Notes: generated by a model from the sequence alone, not told the origin. A stretch of 64,000 bases of DNA from Deltaproteobacteria bacterium (GCA_018433775.1 JAHDQN010000013.1:165956-229955); one strand, 5' to 3'. Shown: positions 35,085-44,900, counted from the first letter of the stretch. Translations and numbers: made by a program.

Positions 35085-36416
35085 CTAGAACGCGGAACGG
35101 GACGAAACTTCCGTCCTGGTGGTGGAGTCGAGGTAGGCCCTGATGCTCTCAGCGATGGTCTGCCACGTCCACGTGCGTTTTTCGTCGTCCGTTTCCAGCA
35201 GGGTCAGGCGGAAGCCCTGTTTCTCGCAGCAGAATCCCGTCAGGGGAACCACGCAGATACCGGTGGCGCCCAGGAGATAGTACACGAAACGCTTGTCAGG
35301 CTCCACGCCCTTGACTCGGTCTTCGATGAACCTGCGGATTTTCGCGTCCGGGATGGGGAGGCTCTGCCGGTCGTTCAGCACGTGGTCGTCGAAGAGCACG
35401 GTCATGTAGAAGGCGCCCTGCGGTTTGTTGACCACCACGCCCGGCACGTCGGAGAAGAATTTCCATGCCTCCTCGGCACGCTCTGCGTATATTGCCCGCC
35501 TCCGGTCGAGGTGCTCCGGGTATCTGGGGTCTCCCAGGATGCGGGGTATGGCGTACTGGGGAAGGCTCGTGGAGCAGACCTCGAGCATCTTGGCGTTTAT
35601 CAGGCTCTTGACGTAGCGCTTGAAGTTGAGCTTGTCCTGGTTGAACACCTCGATCCACCCGCATCGGGATCCGGGCCACGGTACCTCCTTGGAGATGCCC
35701 CGCAGCGCCATGCCCGGGATCTCCTCGATCACCTCGCTTAAAGGGGCGGTCTTGTGGGTGTCGTAGACCAGATTGCCGTATATCTCATCGCAGATCATGA
35801 ACACCCGGTACCGCCGGGCGATATCCACCATCTGCTCGAGTATCTCCCGGGGGTACGCCGCGCCGGTGGGGTTGTCGGGATTGATGATGAGGATCCCCGC
35901 GATGGAGTCGTTGTATCTGATCTTCTTCTCGAGATCTTCCAGGTCGGGAAGCCAGTTGTTTTTCGGGTCCAGCTCGTAGGTGAGGTGCTCGTAGCCCGAG
36001 TGGGCGGCCTCGGCGGAAGAGTGGGTCGAGTAGGCCGGGGAGGGCCCGATGACCCGCGCCTCGCGTTTCATGAAGTTGAACACCTTTGCAACGGCATCGC
36101 CCAGGCCGTTGAAGAACACGATGTCGTCTTTGGTGATCTGATAACCGCCGCGCCTGTTCACCTCCTGCGCGAGGAACTCCCGTGTTTCCGGCACGCCCTG
36201 GGTGGCCACGTATCCATAGGTCCTGTCGTTCGATACGAGGTCGATGACGATGTCCTTGATCCACTGGGGAAGCTTCTCGCCCTTCTGAATGGGATCGCCG
36301 ATGTTCTCCCAGGTGATCTGGACCCCGTATTTTCTCAACACATCCGCTACAGCGACGATCTCACGGATCTCATACGTCAGCTGCTCTGATCCTTCGTGAA
36401 CGATGTCTCTCCTCAT
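35085..36416 (-). CDS. PLP-dependent aminotransferase class I/II
   Basis: A 443-residue fold type I aminotransferase starting at ATG 36416 (AGAGGTTGGAGGT upstream). NIGDPIQKGEKLP and YGYVATQGVPETREFLAQ form the N-terminal part; INPDNPTGA and ICDEIYGNLVYD hold the PLP-binding Asn, Asp and Tyr; the Schiff-base Lys is in GISKEVPWPGSRCGW; the carboxylate Arg is in QGFRLTLLE. Relatives are alanine- or aspartate-type enzymes. The amino donor cannot be fixed. It is monocistronic. Confidence 0.92.
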   Translation of the reverse strand: MRRDIVHEGSEQLTYEIREIVAVADVLRKYGVQITWENIGDPIQKGEKLPQWIKDIVIDLVSNDRTYGYVATQGVPETREFLAQEVNRRGGYQITKDDIVFFNGLGDAVAKVFNFMKREARVIGPSPAYSTHSSAEAAHSGYEHLTYELDPKNNWLPDLEDLEKKIRYNDSIAGILIINPDNPTGAAYPREILEQMVDIARRYRVFMICDEIYGNLVYDTHKTAPLSEVIEEIPGMALRGISKEVPWPGSRCGWIEVFNQDKLNFKRYVKSLINAKMLEVCSTSLPQYAIPRILGDPRYPEHLDRRRAIYAERAEEAWKFFSDVPGVVVNKPQGAFYMTVLFDDHVLNDRQSLPIPDAKIRRFIEDRVKGVEPDKRFVYYLLGATGICVVPLTGFCCEKQGFRLTLLETDDEKRTWTWQTIAESIRAYLDSTTRTEVSSRSAF

Positions 36417-36550
36417 ACCTCCAACCTCTGATAGGATATCGTTTTCGCAATGGAATAGATTAATAGTGAAAATGCAAGCCAAATGCAAATTCTTTCTTGG
36501 CGGTCAACGGCAGGGTCAGGGGTGGGGCATGTATTCCCCCGCCGTCAGCC

Positions 36551-38032
36551 TCACTTGCGGGTACGTGCGGTCCGTTTCTCGGGCAGCACGATGAGATTCT
36601 CTCCGGAGGGCTTCTCCTCCCCGGGATCGGGCTGGATAGGCTCTTCACCGCCGTGATCCCCCAGCCAGAGCTCCATTTTGAGGAAGACATCCACGCAGTC
36701 GGGACAGAGCTGGCTTCCGCTCACGCTCTCGATGATCTGGAGGGCCTTGTCCCGGTCCATGCCCTTTCGGTAGGGACGGTCGCTCGTGAGCGCGTGATAG
36801 GTGTCGCCCACGGCGGTGATCCTGGCCCACAGGGGGCTATCCTCGCCCTTGAGCCCTTTCGGGTATCCCTTGCCGTCGAAACGCTCGTGGTGATGGAGCA
36901 CGATGGGGAGGATCTTGGCGAGGCTCGGCACCGGCCTGAGGATATCGGCGCCGATCACCGGGTGGCGCTTGATGATGGCGAACTCGTCGTCGCTGAGCTT
37001 GCCCGGTTTGAGCAGAACACTGTCCACCACGCCGATTTTTCCCAGGTCGTGCAGCTTGCCGCCAAGCTTCACGAGGTCGACCTCCTCCTGGCTCATGCCC
37101 ATTTCCATGGCGATCCTGGTGGCGATGTACGACACCGCCTCCGAGTGCCCCCTGGTATAGGAATCGCGGGCCTCCAGCGCGCAGCACAGCGAGGTGATGC
37201 TGGCCAGGATCAGCTTCTGCTCCGTCTCCAGGCGCTCCTTCTCCTTGTGGAGGATGAGCAGCTTGTCGGAGAGCAGCTTTTCCACGGTTATGACCAACTG
37301 GTCGACGTTGAAGGGTTTCACCAGATACGCATCCGCGCCGAGCTGGAGCATGCGGCGCATGATGGGACGGTCGTTGTTCGCGCTCATGACCACGAAGGGG
37401 ATGGCGCCGAGCTGGGGATCTGCGTGCACGGCCTGGCAGAACTCCTCGCCGTTCATCACGGGCATGTCGATGTCGCTGAGAATGAGGTCCGGATGCTCGT
37501 GCCTGAGAACATCGAGGGCGAGCCTGCCGTTTTCCGCCTTCACCACCTCGAAGCCCACTTCCTTGAGCCCCTTTTCCACCAGGGTCCTCACCGTGGAGGA
37601 GTCGTCCACCACGAGGATGGTCCTTCCACGCTGAAAGGTCGTCTTCTGGAGCACGGTCTCGATGGTTTCGATCAGGGATTCCTTGGCCTGAGCCTTGGTG
37701 ATGTAGGTCGAGGCACCGGCCTTGTAGCCTTTTCTGATGTCGTCTTCGCTGTCCAGAGAGCTCAGGATGACGATGGGCGTCTGCTGGGTCCGGGGATTGG
37801 TTTTGAGCCGCCTGCAGAGCTCGATTCCGTCCATGCAGGGCATCTCCACATCGGTGATGACCAGGTCGAATTCCTTGCACAGGGCGATATCGAGCGCCTG
37901 CTGCCCGTTCTCGGCCTGGGTCACTTCGACCCCGGATCGCAGGAGTTCCTTGGCGAGCACACTTCTGACCACTGCAGAATCGTCCACTATAAGGATCCGC
38001 AATTCTTTGAGAAAGGTCGGCGTATTTGTCAT
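36551..38032 (-). CDS. Dual-receiver HD-GYP protein (predicted c-di-GMP phosphodiesterase)
   Basis: A 493-residue protein with two tandem receiver domains, then an HD-GYP domain. REC1 (about 10-130) has ILIVDDSAVVR and phospho-Asp in LVITDVEMPCMDG; its conserved Lys lies in ITKAQAK. REC2 (about 137-255) has ILVVDDSSTVR, phospho-Asp in LILSDIDMP and Lys in LVKPF. The HD-GYP domain (about 280-455) has KLGGKLHDLGKIGVVD, HHHERFDGKGYPKGLKG and GDTYHALTSDRPYRKG. HD-GYP domains cleave c-di-GMP to GMP. The C-terminal tail is acidic/proline-rich. No kinase gene is adjacent. Confidence 0.93.
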   Translation of the reverse strand: MTNTPTFLKELRILIVDDSAVVRSVLAKELLRSGVEVTQAENGQQALDIALCKEFDLVITDVEMPCMDGIELCRRLKTNPRTQQTPIVILSSLDSEDDIRKGYKAGASTYITKAQAKESLIETIETVLQKTTFQRGRTILVVDDSSTVRTLVEKGLKEVGFEVVKAENGRLALDVLRHEHPDLILSDIDMPVMNGEEFCQAVHADPQLGAIPFVVMSANNDRPIMRRMLQLGADAYLVKPFNVDQLVITVEKLLSDKLLILHKEKERLETEQKLILASITSLCCALEARDSYTRGHSEAVSYIATRIAMEMGMSQEEVDLVKLGGKLHDLGKIGVVDSVLLKPGKLSDDEFAIIKRHPVIGADILRPVPSLAKILPIVLHHHERFDGKGYPKGLKGEDSPLWARITAVGDTYHALTSDRPYRKGMDRDKALQIIESVSGSQLCPDCVDVFLKMELWLGDHGGEEPIQPDPGEEKPSGENLIVLPEKRTARTRK

Positions 38033-38230
38033 CCCTTAAGCTCAATCCTCATGTTTCCTGCACCATCGCTCATATCCATTCATCGTCTCATGGGGAAAAA
38101 AAGATAAATTCCCCCCGTTTCAACGTGCCTTATCGGGTCGATGACGGTTTTTTATGAGCACGGGTATTCCCAAGACAAGGGAATGCGTCCGGAACCCGCT
38201 CGTGCGGAAGGTCCGGCGCATATACGGGGA

Positions 38231-39334
38231 TCATCCGGGAATGGTCTCGGCGGTTTTTTGCTCCACACTCACGGGAGTGGGCCGGGTGAGACTGCTGGTC
38301 CATGCCTTGTATACCGCATGAACGAGTGTAGCCAGGGGCACTGCGAAGATGAGCCCCCAGACGCCCCAGAGTCCGCCAAAGAAGAGCAGGGCGACGATGA
38401 TGGCCACCGGATGCAGGTTGACCGCCTCTGAAAACAGGAGGGGGGCCAGGATGTTGCCGTCAAAGATCTGGATGACGCCGTATGCGATGACCATGTAGAC
38501 AAACTGCCAGTCGAGCCCCCACTGGAAGAAGGCGATGAGTGCGACCGGGAATGCCATGACCGTGGACCCGACATAGGGGACCAGGTCCGAGAGCCCCACG
38601 AGGAACGACAGGAACATGGCGAACCTCAGGCCCATGAAGGAGAACACCATATAACAGACCGCCCAGATGATGACGATCTCCCAGATCTTTCCCCTGACAT
38701 AGTTTGCAAACTGCTGGTTCACCTCTGCCCATACACTGATGGTGAGAGCGCGCTGCTCCGGCAGGAGATTCTTGGCCCACTGGAAGATGAGGTGCTTGTC
38801 CTTGAGAAAGAAGAACACCAGGAAGGGCACGAGGACCAGGTACACCAGTAATGTAATGATGCTCCGGACCGATGACACGGAGATGGAGAGTACGTGCTGG
38901 CCCAACTCTCCGATATCCGAGCCGATATAGGTGACTATTTGGCTGATGCGCTCGTGGGAGAAGAAATCCGGGTATTTTTCCGGGAGCTTGAGCAGTTCCC
39001 CCTGACCCTTTGCGAGCATGGAGGGGAGCTCCTGAACGAGCTGGGCGATCTGCCGGGATATGTGCGGGAGCAGCCCGACGAGCAGCACGGCGACCAGTGC
39101 GACGAAGCAGGTGAACACGATGATCACCGCGGCGTTTCTGGGCAGGCCGAAACGCTGGAGCCAGGACACTACGCCGTCGAGAAGATAGGCGATGATGATG
39201 GCCACGAAGACAGGCAGAAGCATGTTGCCGAGCAGGAATATGAATACGAACCCCGCCACGAGGAGGAGAACCAGAATGATTACCTGAGGATCGGAAAAAT
39301 ACCGCTTCAGCAGCTCTCGGATAAACGTTTTCAT
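38231..39334 (-). CDS. AI-2E family transporter
   Basis: A 367-residue permease-like protein of the AI-2E/PerM family with about eight hydrophobic segments, two at the N-terminus and the rest after a long helical middle (FFSHERISQIVTYIGSDIGELGQHVL). LVYLVLVPFLVFFFLKDKHLI and VGLSDLVPYVGSTVMAFPVALIAFFQWG are conserved core blocks. Named after a proposed autoinducer-2 exporter, but other members are Na+/H+ antiporters; no specific role is implied here. Confidence 0.88.
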   Translation of the reverse strand: MKTFIRELLKRYFSDPQVIILVLLLVAGFVFIFLLGNMLLPVFVAIIIAYLLDGVVSWLQRFGLPRNAAVIIVFTCFVALVAVLLVGLLPHISRQIAQLVQELPSMLAKGQGELLKLPEKYPDFFSHERISQIVTYIGSDIGELGQHVLSISVSSVRSIITLLVYLVLVPFLVFFFLKDKHLIFQWAKNLLPEQRALTISVWAEVNQQFANYVRGKIWEIVIIWAVCYMVFSFMGLRFAMFLSFLVGLSDLVPYVGSTVMAFPVALIAFFQWGLDWQFVYMVIAYGVIQIFDGNILAPLLFSEAVNLHPVAIIVALLFFGGLWGVWGLIFAVPLATLVHAVYKAWTSSLTRPTPVSVEQKTAETIPG

Positions 39335-39485
39335 GACACTTTATCCTACCATGATTTCTTCTTCTGGCAACGCCAAAGAATGTGCGGGGAGATCATGATC
39401 AGGGTTTCTCCGGTTTCCGGTCATGAGACTGAGTTTCGGAAAGGAATGGGTAAATCTTGAAGAAGCGGACAAGTCTGGATGGAAA

Positions 39486-39518
39486 GAGGCTTGCGGGGAG
39501 GTGAGCCCTGCAAGCCTC
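39486..39518 (-). terminator. Terminator-like hairpin after the chalcone-isomerase-like gene
   Basis: GAGGCTTGC (39486-39494) and GCAAGCCTC (39510-39518) are perfectly complementary, 22 bases past the stop codon. On the minus strand only TTTCC follows, so the T-tract is weak. Confidence 0.5.
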
Positions 39519-39539
39519 CGATTCGTGCTGCAAGCCGCG

Positions 39540-40103
39540 CTACATGCCGAGCATGCCCTCCTTGAGGCTTTTCTGGGCCGGCTTGTCGCAGAGCCAGATC
39601 CCGAAGAGGGCCTGTTTGAACTCCAGATCCCCGACAACGGCGGCGGGCTGGCCGTTCTTGAAGACCTCCACCCCTTTCGCAGGGGCATAGACGAGATCAA
39701 AGGCATCGCCCTCCTGGATGGGCTCGTTGAAAACCGCGATAAAGGTCTCGACATCGTCAGCGATAGGGTCCAGGTTGCCGCCCGTGGAATTCTCGAAACC
39801 CTCTCTGGTGGCGGTTACCATCTTCTCGCTGGTGATCAGGCCGGAGATGATGTTGAGCCTGATGGCCATGGGTTCATCGGCAACCATGATGGCCTGAGCG
39901 TCCGTGCTCTTCTGGGGGAGGAAAAGGCTGCCTACATAGAGCTTGAGGCCCCATTTGCTCCGTATGCCGGCACCGTTCAGCACCAGGTCGCCGCCGCCTG
40001 CGCTGATGGAATCGGGCACGTTTACCTTTGCCACCTCCAGTGCATACCCTGTGGAAACGAACAGAACCGTTGCCAAAAAAATTCCGAGCACTTTCTTCAA
40101 CAT
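39540..40103 (-). CDS. Exported chalcone-isomerase-like protein
   Basis: A 187-residue protein with a signal peptide (residues 1-21, MLKKVLGIFLATVLFVSTGYA). The mature part contains LVLNGAGIRSKWGLKLYVGSLFLPQKS, the hallmark strand-turn-strand of the bacterial chalcone-isomerase fold, and later FNEPIQEGDAFDLVYAPAKGVEVFKNG. Plant enzymes cyclise chalcones, but bacterial exported homologues lack a known substrate and are thought to bind fatty acids or similar ligands. A perfect 17-bp palindrome lies 31 bases before the start codon. Confidence 0.88.
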   Translation of the reverse strand: MLKKVLGIFLATVLFVSTGYALEVAKVNVPDSISAGGGDLVLNGAGIRSKWGLKLYVGSLFLPQKSTDAQAIMVADEPMAIRLNIISGLITSEKMVTATREGFENSTGGNLDPIADDVETFIAVFNEPIQEGDAFDLVYAPAKGVEVFKNGQPAAVVGDLEFKQALFGIWLCDKPAQKSLKEGMLGM

Positions 40104-40133
40104 GATACCCTCCTCACAATTGGATTTTATCTC

Positions 40134-40150
40134 TGCTTAGTACCTAAGCA
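40134..40150. promoter_or_regulatory. 17-bp perfect palindrome, candidate operator
   Basis: TGCTTAG-TAC-CTAAGCA lies 31-47 bases upstream of the chalcone-isomerase-like start codon, where a repressor could block transcription. No regulator gene is adjacent, so the binding factor is unknown. Confidence 0.5.
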
Positions 40151-40228
40151 CGTGTTTTTTACCACATATGCATCTCAAAAGAATACCCATAACCTAGCAT
40201 GGTTTTTCCGGAAAGTGAAGGCGAGAAT

Positions 40229-40882
40229 TCACGGGAGAATAAGCCCGGGTTGCATGATTTTTTCCAGCCTCAGACGATGCTCTTCGAACTCTTCCGGCGA
40301 AGACGGGGAGGGGACCGGGAAGAGGCCGTCGAACCGCAGCGTGACCCGGGCAAAGGGCTTGGGTATCATGAAGCGGTCCCAGCTGTTGAAGTACCACGCC
40401 CTGTCGGCCCGGGCGGAAAAGGGAGCGATGACCGCCCCGCCGAGCTGGGCAAGGCGGATGACCCCTGCCTTCACACTCCCGGACGGCCCTCGGGGGCCGT
40501 CAACGATATGGGCTGCGACCCTCCTCTGTTTCAGCCTTTCCGCCATCCGGGCCAGCGCGTCGCGCCCGCCCCTCGATGAGGAGCCGCGCACCACGTCCCA
40601 GCCGGTTTTCTCGGCCACCCCCGCAATGATCTCGCCGTCAGCGCTCCTGGAGATCATGAGCGAAGGCCGGTATTGGCGGTAATTTTTAAAATGCCTGATG
40701 GCGGAGAAGAACTGCTGATGCCAGCAGCACAGCACCACCGCACCGCCGGAATCGACATGGTCTATCCATGCGCGCTCGTTTTCCACCTGGAGACGGAAGG
40801 TCCGTGAATATTCCCGGATGAGGCGATAGAGGAAGGCGATGGTGATGCGGGAGGTCAGAATCTTTTTGAAACCTTTCGACAT
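40229..40882 (-). CDS. DUF374 / lysophospholipid acyltransferase-like protein
   Basis: A 217-residue protein starting at ATG 40882 (AGGAGGA 8 bases upstream). The DUF374 hallmarks are present: VVLCCWHQQFF near residue 50, SRSADGEIIAGVAEKTGWDVVRGSSSRGG, and HIVDGPRGPSGSVKAGVIRLAQLGGAVIAPFSA. The family is related to lipid A-type and phospholipid acyltransferases and is peripheral to the inner membrane. The exact lipid substrate is unknown. Confidence 0.9.
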   Translation of the reverse strand: MSKGFKKILTSRITIAFLYRLIREYSRTFRLQVENERAWIDHVDSGGAVVLCCWHQQFFSAIRHFKNYRQYRPSLMISRSADGEIIAGVAEKTGWDVVRGSSSRGGRDALARMAERLKQRRVAAHIVDGPRGPSGSVKAGVIRLAQLGGAVIAPFSARADRAWYFNSWDRFMIPKPFARVTLRFDGLFPVPSPSSPEEFEEHRLRLEKIMQPGLILP

Positions 40883-41053
40883 GGATGCGGTCCTCCTTTT
40901 TTGGGTATTTCGCTGTGCCGGTGCTTCAAGCCTTCGTGCCGGGTGCATACTCTCGATAAATCAAGGGGGAACACCAGGGTAGCGGGATTTTTTCTCTCAC
41001 CGCTGGGCAGGCGCGCCGGATCACCCATGAAGTGCAAGCGGGATTTCAGCGCC

Positions 41054-41542
41054 TCACTTCCCGCAGCACTTCTTGTACTTCAGTCCGCTTCCGCAGGGGC
41101 AGGGATCGTTCCGCCCGATTTTATCGCCTTCGCGGACCACCTGTTTCTGGGGAACCATGGTGCCGTGATGGAAGAACCATCTGCCTTCCTCCCTGACGAA
41201 CTCGGCCAGCTCGTGATGGGTCGTCTTTTTGCCCTTGTAGCGGTAATGCGCGATGAACTCCACCTTGCCATCGGTGTCTTCGTCGCTTCCTCCTTCAGTG
41301 GATACAATCTGCAAACCGTCCCACTCGGACTTCTCGGCCCAGCGTCTGGTGCCCTTGAGGTCGTAATCGTCCCTCTGGGCGGGATGGGTGGATTCCAGAA
41401 GGTAATCAAGCTCTGCCTTTACATACGCGGTATACCGCGAGCGCATCAGCTGTTCCGCCGTGCCGGCCTGCCGAGAGCCCTTGATCACCGGCTCGCAGCA
41501 CTGTTCGTAATCGAGTTTGGATCCACAGGGACACATGCTCAT
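41054..41542 (-). CDS. ychJ: YchJ family protein with two SEC-C zinc motifs
   Basis: A 162-residue protein with SEC-C zinc-binding motifs at both ends: [13 protein letters not shown] (residues 4-16) and [17 protein letters not shown] at the C-terminus. Between them is the YchJ M-domain with [23 protein letters not shown] and [11 protein letters not shown]. The SEC-C motif resembles the SecA C-terminus that contacts SecB and ribosomes. Function unknown. GGAG lies 8 bases before ATG 41542. Confidence 0.92.
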   Translation of the reverse strand: MSMCPCGSKLDYEQCCEPVIKGSRQAGTAEQLMRSRYTAYVKAELDYLLESTHPAQRDDYDLKGTRRWAEKSEWDGLQIVSTEGGSDEDTDGKVEFIAHYRYKGKKTTHHELAEFVREEGRWFFHHGTMVPQKQVVREGDKIGRNDPCPCGSGLKYKKCCGK

Positions 41543-41655
41543 GTATGATGCTCCTTTCTTAGAGGTAAAACGAAAATATCGGTTTTGCTTCTGCTGTCTG
41601 GCGATTCATCATAAGCTTAGCCTGTTCCCGGGCGGTCTCCTTGACGTGCTCTGCT

Positions 41656-42543
41656 TCAGGCGAGCTGCGACGAGTCATCGACCCCGAGGGCCTCGTAAAT
41701 CTTCAGGGTGGCGTTGGCATTGTTCAGCGTGTAGAAGTGGATGCCCCGTGCATGGTTGTCGATGAGGTCGCGCACCTGCTCGGTAGCCCAGTGAATGCCG
41801 ACCCGCTCCACGGACTCGTCGCTGCCGGCCCGCTGCACCGATCTCAGAAGGGCTGCGGGTATCCGCGCCCGTGCCGCGAGCTCGGCCATGCGGGCCATGC
41901 CGCTGCGGGAAATGACGGGCATGATGCCCGCGATGATCGGGACCGTGATCCCGGCCAGCTCGCACCGCTCGCAAAAGTCGTAATAGTCGCGGTTGTCGAA
42001 GAAGAGCTGGGTGATGATGTAGTCCGCCCCTGCATCGACCTTTGCCTTGAGATGATCGATCTCCTGCAGGCGGTTTTTCGTTTCCGGATGCCCTTCGGGA
42101 AAACCGGCAACGCCCACGCACATGTGCGGGAAGTGCTGCTTGATGAACGCGACAAGATCGATTGCGTAGCAGAACCCGTCGGGGCCTGCCTTCCAGCTGT
42201 TCTGTCCCTGGGGCGGATCTCCCCGCAGGGCGAGGATGTTATGGATCCCCTCGCTGTCGTAGCGCCTGAGGACAGCCATGATGTCGTCCCTTAAGGCTTC
42301 GACGCAGGTGAGATGGGTCACCACCGTGAGATCCGTCTCTTTCTTTATCCTCACCACCAGGTTGTGGGTGTTCTCCCGGGTGGACCCGCCTGCGCCGTAG
42401 GTCACGCTCACCCACGAGGGCTTGAGCGGGATGAGGTCGGAGATCGTCAGAAAGAGCTTGTCCCACCCTCCGGGCGTCTTGGGAGGGAAGAACTCGAAAC
42501 TGAATGTTGTTTTGTTCTCATTGAGAATATTTCGTACCAACAT
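41656..42543 (-). CDS. metF: 5,10-methylenetetrahydrofolate reductase
   Basis: A 295-residue FAD-dependent TIM barrel that reduces methylene-THF to methyl-THF for methionine synthesis or, in anaerobes, the methyl branch of the Wood-Ljungdahl pathway. FSFEFFPPKT with its catalytic Glu, SVTYGAGGS, HLTCVEA, ALRGDPP and DYIITQLFFDN are all present. It lacks the C-terminal SAM-binding domain of eukaryotic enzymes. No MetV or other carbonyl-pathway gene is adjacent. Confidence 0.95.
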   Translation of the reverse strand: MLVRNILNENKTTFSFEFFPPKTPGGWDKLFLTISDLIPLKPSWVSVTYGAGGSTRENTHNLVVRIKKETDLTVVTHLTCVEALRDDIMAVLRRYDSEGIHNILALRGDPPQGQNSWKAGPDGFCYAIDLVAFIKQHFPHMCVGVAGFPEGHPETKNRLQEIDHLKAKVDAGADYIITQLFFDNRDYYDFCERCELAGITVPIIAGIMPVISRSGMARMAELAARARIPAALLRSVQRAGSDESVERVGIHWATEQVRDLIDNHARGIHFYTLNNANATLKIYEALGVDDSSQLA

Positions 42544-42685
42544 GATCCTCTTTAAAGATTGTACTCGATCTCATCAACATATACACGAAGGTTTTTAGGT
42601 AATAGAATTTTCTCTCGAATGCAAGCGAATCATACACGTTTTCATCGTTCCGAGTGCGGCGCTTAAATCCGGAAGACCCTGTATG

Positions 42686-43036
42686 CTAAATGATTTTGTC
42701 GATCAATTTAGCATACTTGCGAGGTATCCTGAAGGGCCGGTCCTTGAGAATGTCCTCTGCCAGGGTTTTCATCCATTCTCTGGAGACAGTGATGTCCCGA
42801 AGGATCACCGAGGCCTGTTCTCCCTCGAAGACGATATCGAACCGGTTGATGGAAATCCGGATGGGGCTCGGTTCACCCTTGAGCAGCACCTCGAGGTCGA
42901 TTTTCCGGTCATGGGAATCGAGGGTGATATCACACAGCGTGCCGTACCGGCTGACAGCCTGCCGGCCCAGGGCCTCCAGCGTCCTGGAAATCACCTTGTC
43001 TTTGCCCTGTCTGGCCAGGTCCTTGATGAGGCTCAT
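42686..43036 (-). CDS. Hypothetical protein, pair member A
   Basis: A 116-residue cytosolic protein with no recognised domain. The middle has alternating beta-strand sequence (RYGTLCDITLDSHDRKIDLEVLLKGEP) and the end is helical and basic (FRIPRKYAKLIDKII). It starts 6 bases after the stop of the 185-residue hypothetical gene, so the two form an operon. A lipid-binding or SCP2-like fold is conceivable but unsupported. Confidence 0.7.
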   Translation of the reverse strand: MSLIKDLARQGKDKVISRTLEALGRQAVSRYGTLCDITLDSHDRKIDLEVLLKGEPSPIRISINRFDIVFEGEQASVILRDITVSREWMKTLAEDILKDRPFRIPRKYAKLIDKII

Positions 43037-43042
43037 GCCTTT

Positions 43043-43600
43043 TCAAGTCTCCTTTTCCATCCGCGCCCGTACGCCGGTCTGTTTCGTCGCCATGAGGAGC
43101 ACCAGATACAACGGTGCAAAAAGATCCACACAGTCTGTCCGCCCCTCGGTGAGCACGTACTTGTCCGTCACGTTGTGCACGCTGCTCATCCACTCCTGAA
43201 GCTTGTGGTTGCCCGATGCCTCGTTGATCAGCTCTTTGAACAGGAGGATTCCCGACTCAATGATCATTCGCCGGTCTTCTTCGCCGTAACGTCCGAACAC
43301 CCGCCGGCCAGCCCGGTGCATGAGAGATTCTGCGTCCACGTTCTGCCCCCCTTCGCGGAGCTGCGAGATCAGGGGAACCGAGCAGGCGGCCATGAAGCAG
43401 GCGCTTACCGAGCATTTTTCCACGGTGCTGTGTCCGGGATCCGGCACGTGGTCGGTCCCTGCCATCACGTTCTCGCAGATGGCGGCGAGGATGATCGTCA
43501 ATGCCTCGGCCGCGCTGCGCGCGGGCTGTGAATCGCAGGGGCCGAGCACCCTGCTGGAGAGGTTCATGACACGATCACGATAGGTCTTCTGTGTACTCAC
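43043..43600 (-). CDS. Hypothetical protein, pair member B
   Basis: A 185-residue soluble, largely helical protein. Several Cys residues cluster between residues 22 and 75 (LGPCDSQ, AAICENV, EKCSVSACFMAACS) but not in a standard cluster motif. The C-terminal part (SVHNVTDKYVLTEGRTDCVDLFAPLYLVLLM) is hydrophobic. It is the first gene of a two-gene unit with the 116-residue protein, 72 bases downstream of galE on the same strand. No function proposed. Confidence 0.7.
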   Translation of the reverse strand: MSTQKTYRDRVMNLSSRVLGPCDSQPARSAAEALTIILAAICENVMAGTDHVPDPGHSTVEKCSVSACFMAACSVPLISQLREGGQNVDAESLMHRAGRRVFGRYGEEDRRMIIESGILLFKELINEASGNHKLQEWMSSVHNVTDKYVLTEGRTDCVDLFAPLYLVLLMATKQTGVRARMEKET

Positions 43601-43672
43601 TGTTTCTCCTTGACAAGAAACGCCCCGCAGGCAGGCGGATCTGCCGGGATCACAGGGCCTTCTTGAACGCTC

Positions 43673-44683
43673 TCATGCATAACCGTCGGGGTTGAGCGAC
43701 TGCCACTTCCATGAGTCGGCGCACATCTCGTCGATGCCGCGCAGGGCCTTCCATCCGAGCTCACTCCCGGCTTTTGCGGGGTCTGCAAAGCATGAGGCGA
43801 TGTCGCCCGGGCGCCTGTCCGTGATCCGGTAGGGGATCTTTCGGCCCGATGCCTTCTCGAAGGCGCGGACCATTTCCAGGACGCTGTAACCCCGGCCAGT
43901 GCCGAGGTTGTAGGTTGCGACCCCGGGGTCCTGCTCGAGTTTCTTGAGCGCGTGGATGTGCCCCACGGCAAGGTCCACGACATGGATATAGTCGCGCACA
44001 CCGGTGCCGTCAAGCGTGGGGTAGTCGTTTCCGAACACGCTGAGTTGTTCTCGTTTGCCGATCGCCACCTGGGAGATGAACGGCATGAGGTTGTTGGGGA
44101 TATCGTTTGGATCTTCGCCGATGAGCCCGCTCGCATGGGCGCCCACGGGGTTGAAGTACCTGAGCAGGGCGATGTTCCAGTCCGGATCGGACACGCAGAG
44201 ATCGCGGAGAATCTCCTCGATCATGAGCTTGGAGCGCCCGTAGGGGTTGGTGGCGCGCAGGGGAAAGTCCTCCCTGATCGGGACGGTGTCCGGCTCGCCG
44301 TACACGGTGGCCGAAGAGCTGAACACCAGGTTTCTGGCCCCATGCTCCTTCATGACCTCGCACAGTATCAGGGTGCCGGTGACATTGTTGTGGTAGTAGC
44401 GCAGGGGCATGCTCACCGACTCCCCCACCGCCTTGAGGCCGGCGAAATGGATGACGGCATGGACCGCTCCGCGCGCAAAGACCGAGGAAAGGCCGTTTCT
44501 GTCCAGGAGGTCCACCCGGTGAAAGGCCAGGGTTCGGCCCGTTATCTTCTCCACCCTTCGCAGGGATTCTTCTTTGGAGTTGGAGAGATTGTCCACGACC
44601 GTCACGTCATACCCCGCGTTCAGGAGCTCCACGCAGGTATGGCTTCCGATGTATCCCGCTCCTCCGGTGACCAGTACGTTCAT
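43673..44683 (-). CDS. galE: UDP-glucose 4-epimerase
   Basis: A 336-residue extended SDR. The NAD motif is [22 protein letters not shown] follows, the catalytic Ser/Tyr are in FSSSATVYG and NPYGRSK, and the sugar-binding RYFNPVGAH and [14 protein letters not shown] segments are conserved. ATG 44683 has GGGGA 8 bases upstream. It interconverts UDP-glucose and UDP-galactose for surface polysaccharides. Confidence 0.95.
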   Translation of the reverse strand: MNVLVTGGAGYIGSHTCVELLNAGYDVTVVDNLSNSKEESLRRVEKITGRTLAFHRVDLLDRNGLSSVFARGAVHAVIHFAGLKAVGESVSMPLRYYHNNVTGTLILCEVMKEHGARNLVFSSSATVYGEPDTVPIREDFPLRATNPYGRSKLMIEEILRDLCVSDPDWNIALLRYFNPVGAHASGLIGEDPNDIPNNLMPFISQVAIGKREQLSVFGNDYPTLDGTGVRDYIHVVDLAVGHIHALKKLEQDPGVATYNLGTGRGYSVLEMVRAFEKASGRKIPYRITDRRPGDIASCFADPAKAGSELGWKALRGIDEMCADSWKWQSLNPDGYA

Positions 44684-44873
44684 AGGCTCGTTCCCCAGTG
44701 CCGTATAAGATTGGCCGCCCTGCACCGTCTTTCACTCCGGTGCGGAAAGCGGTTCCCTTTTCCCATATTTTCCGGCTCAAGTCAAAGAGGTGTGAACCAC
44801 CGGGGCTTCAGCATGAGAGCAGATATGTCCCCGGAAGCATCGGCACGGGATTGAATCCGGGGACAAAAGCTCG

Positions 44874-44900
44874 TAAAAGCCGGGGGGGGAAGCCCCCAGG
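44874..44900 (-). terminator. Terminator after the orphan ABC binding-protein gene
   Basis: On the minus strand GGGGG-CTT-CCCCC forms a tight stem just past the stop at 44909, followed by CCGGCTTTT. A likely intrinsic terminator with a short T-tract. Confidence 0.55.
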
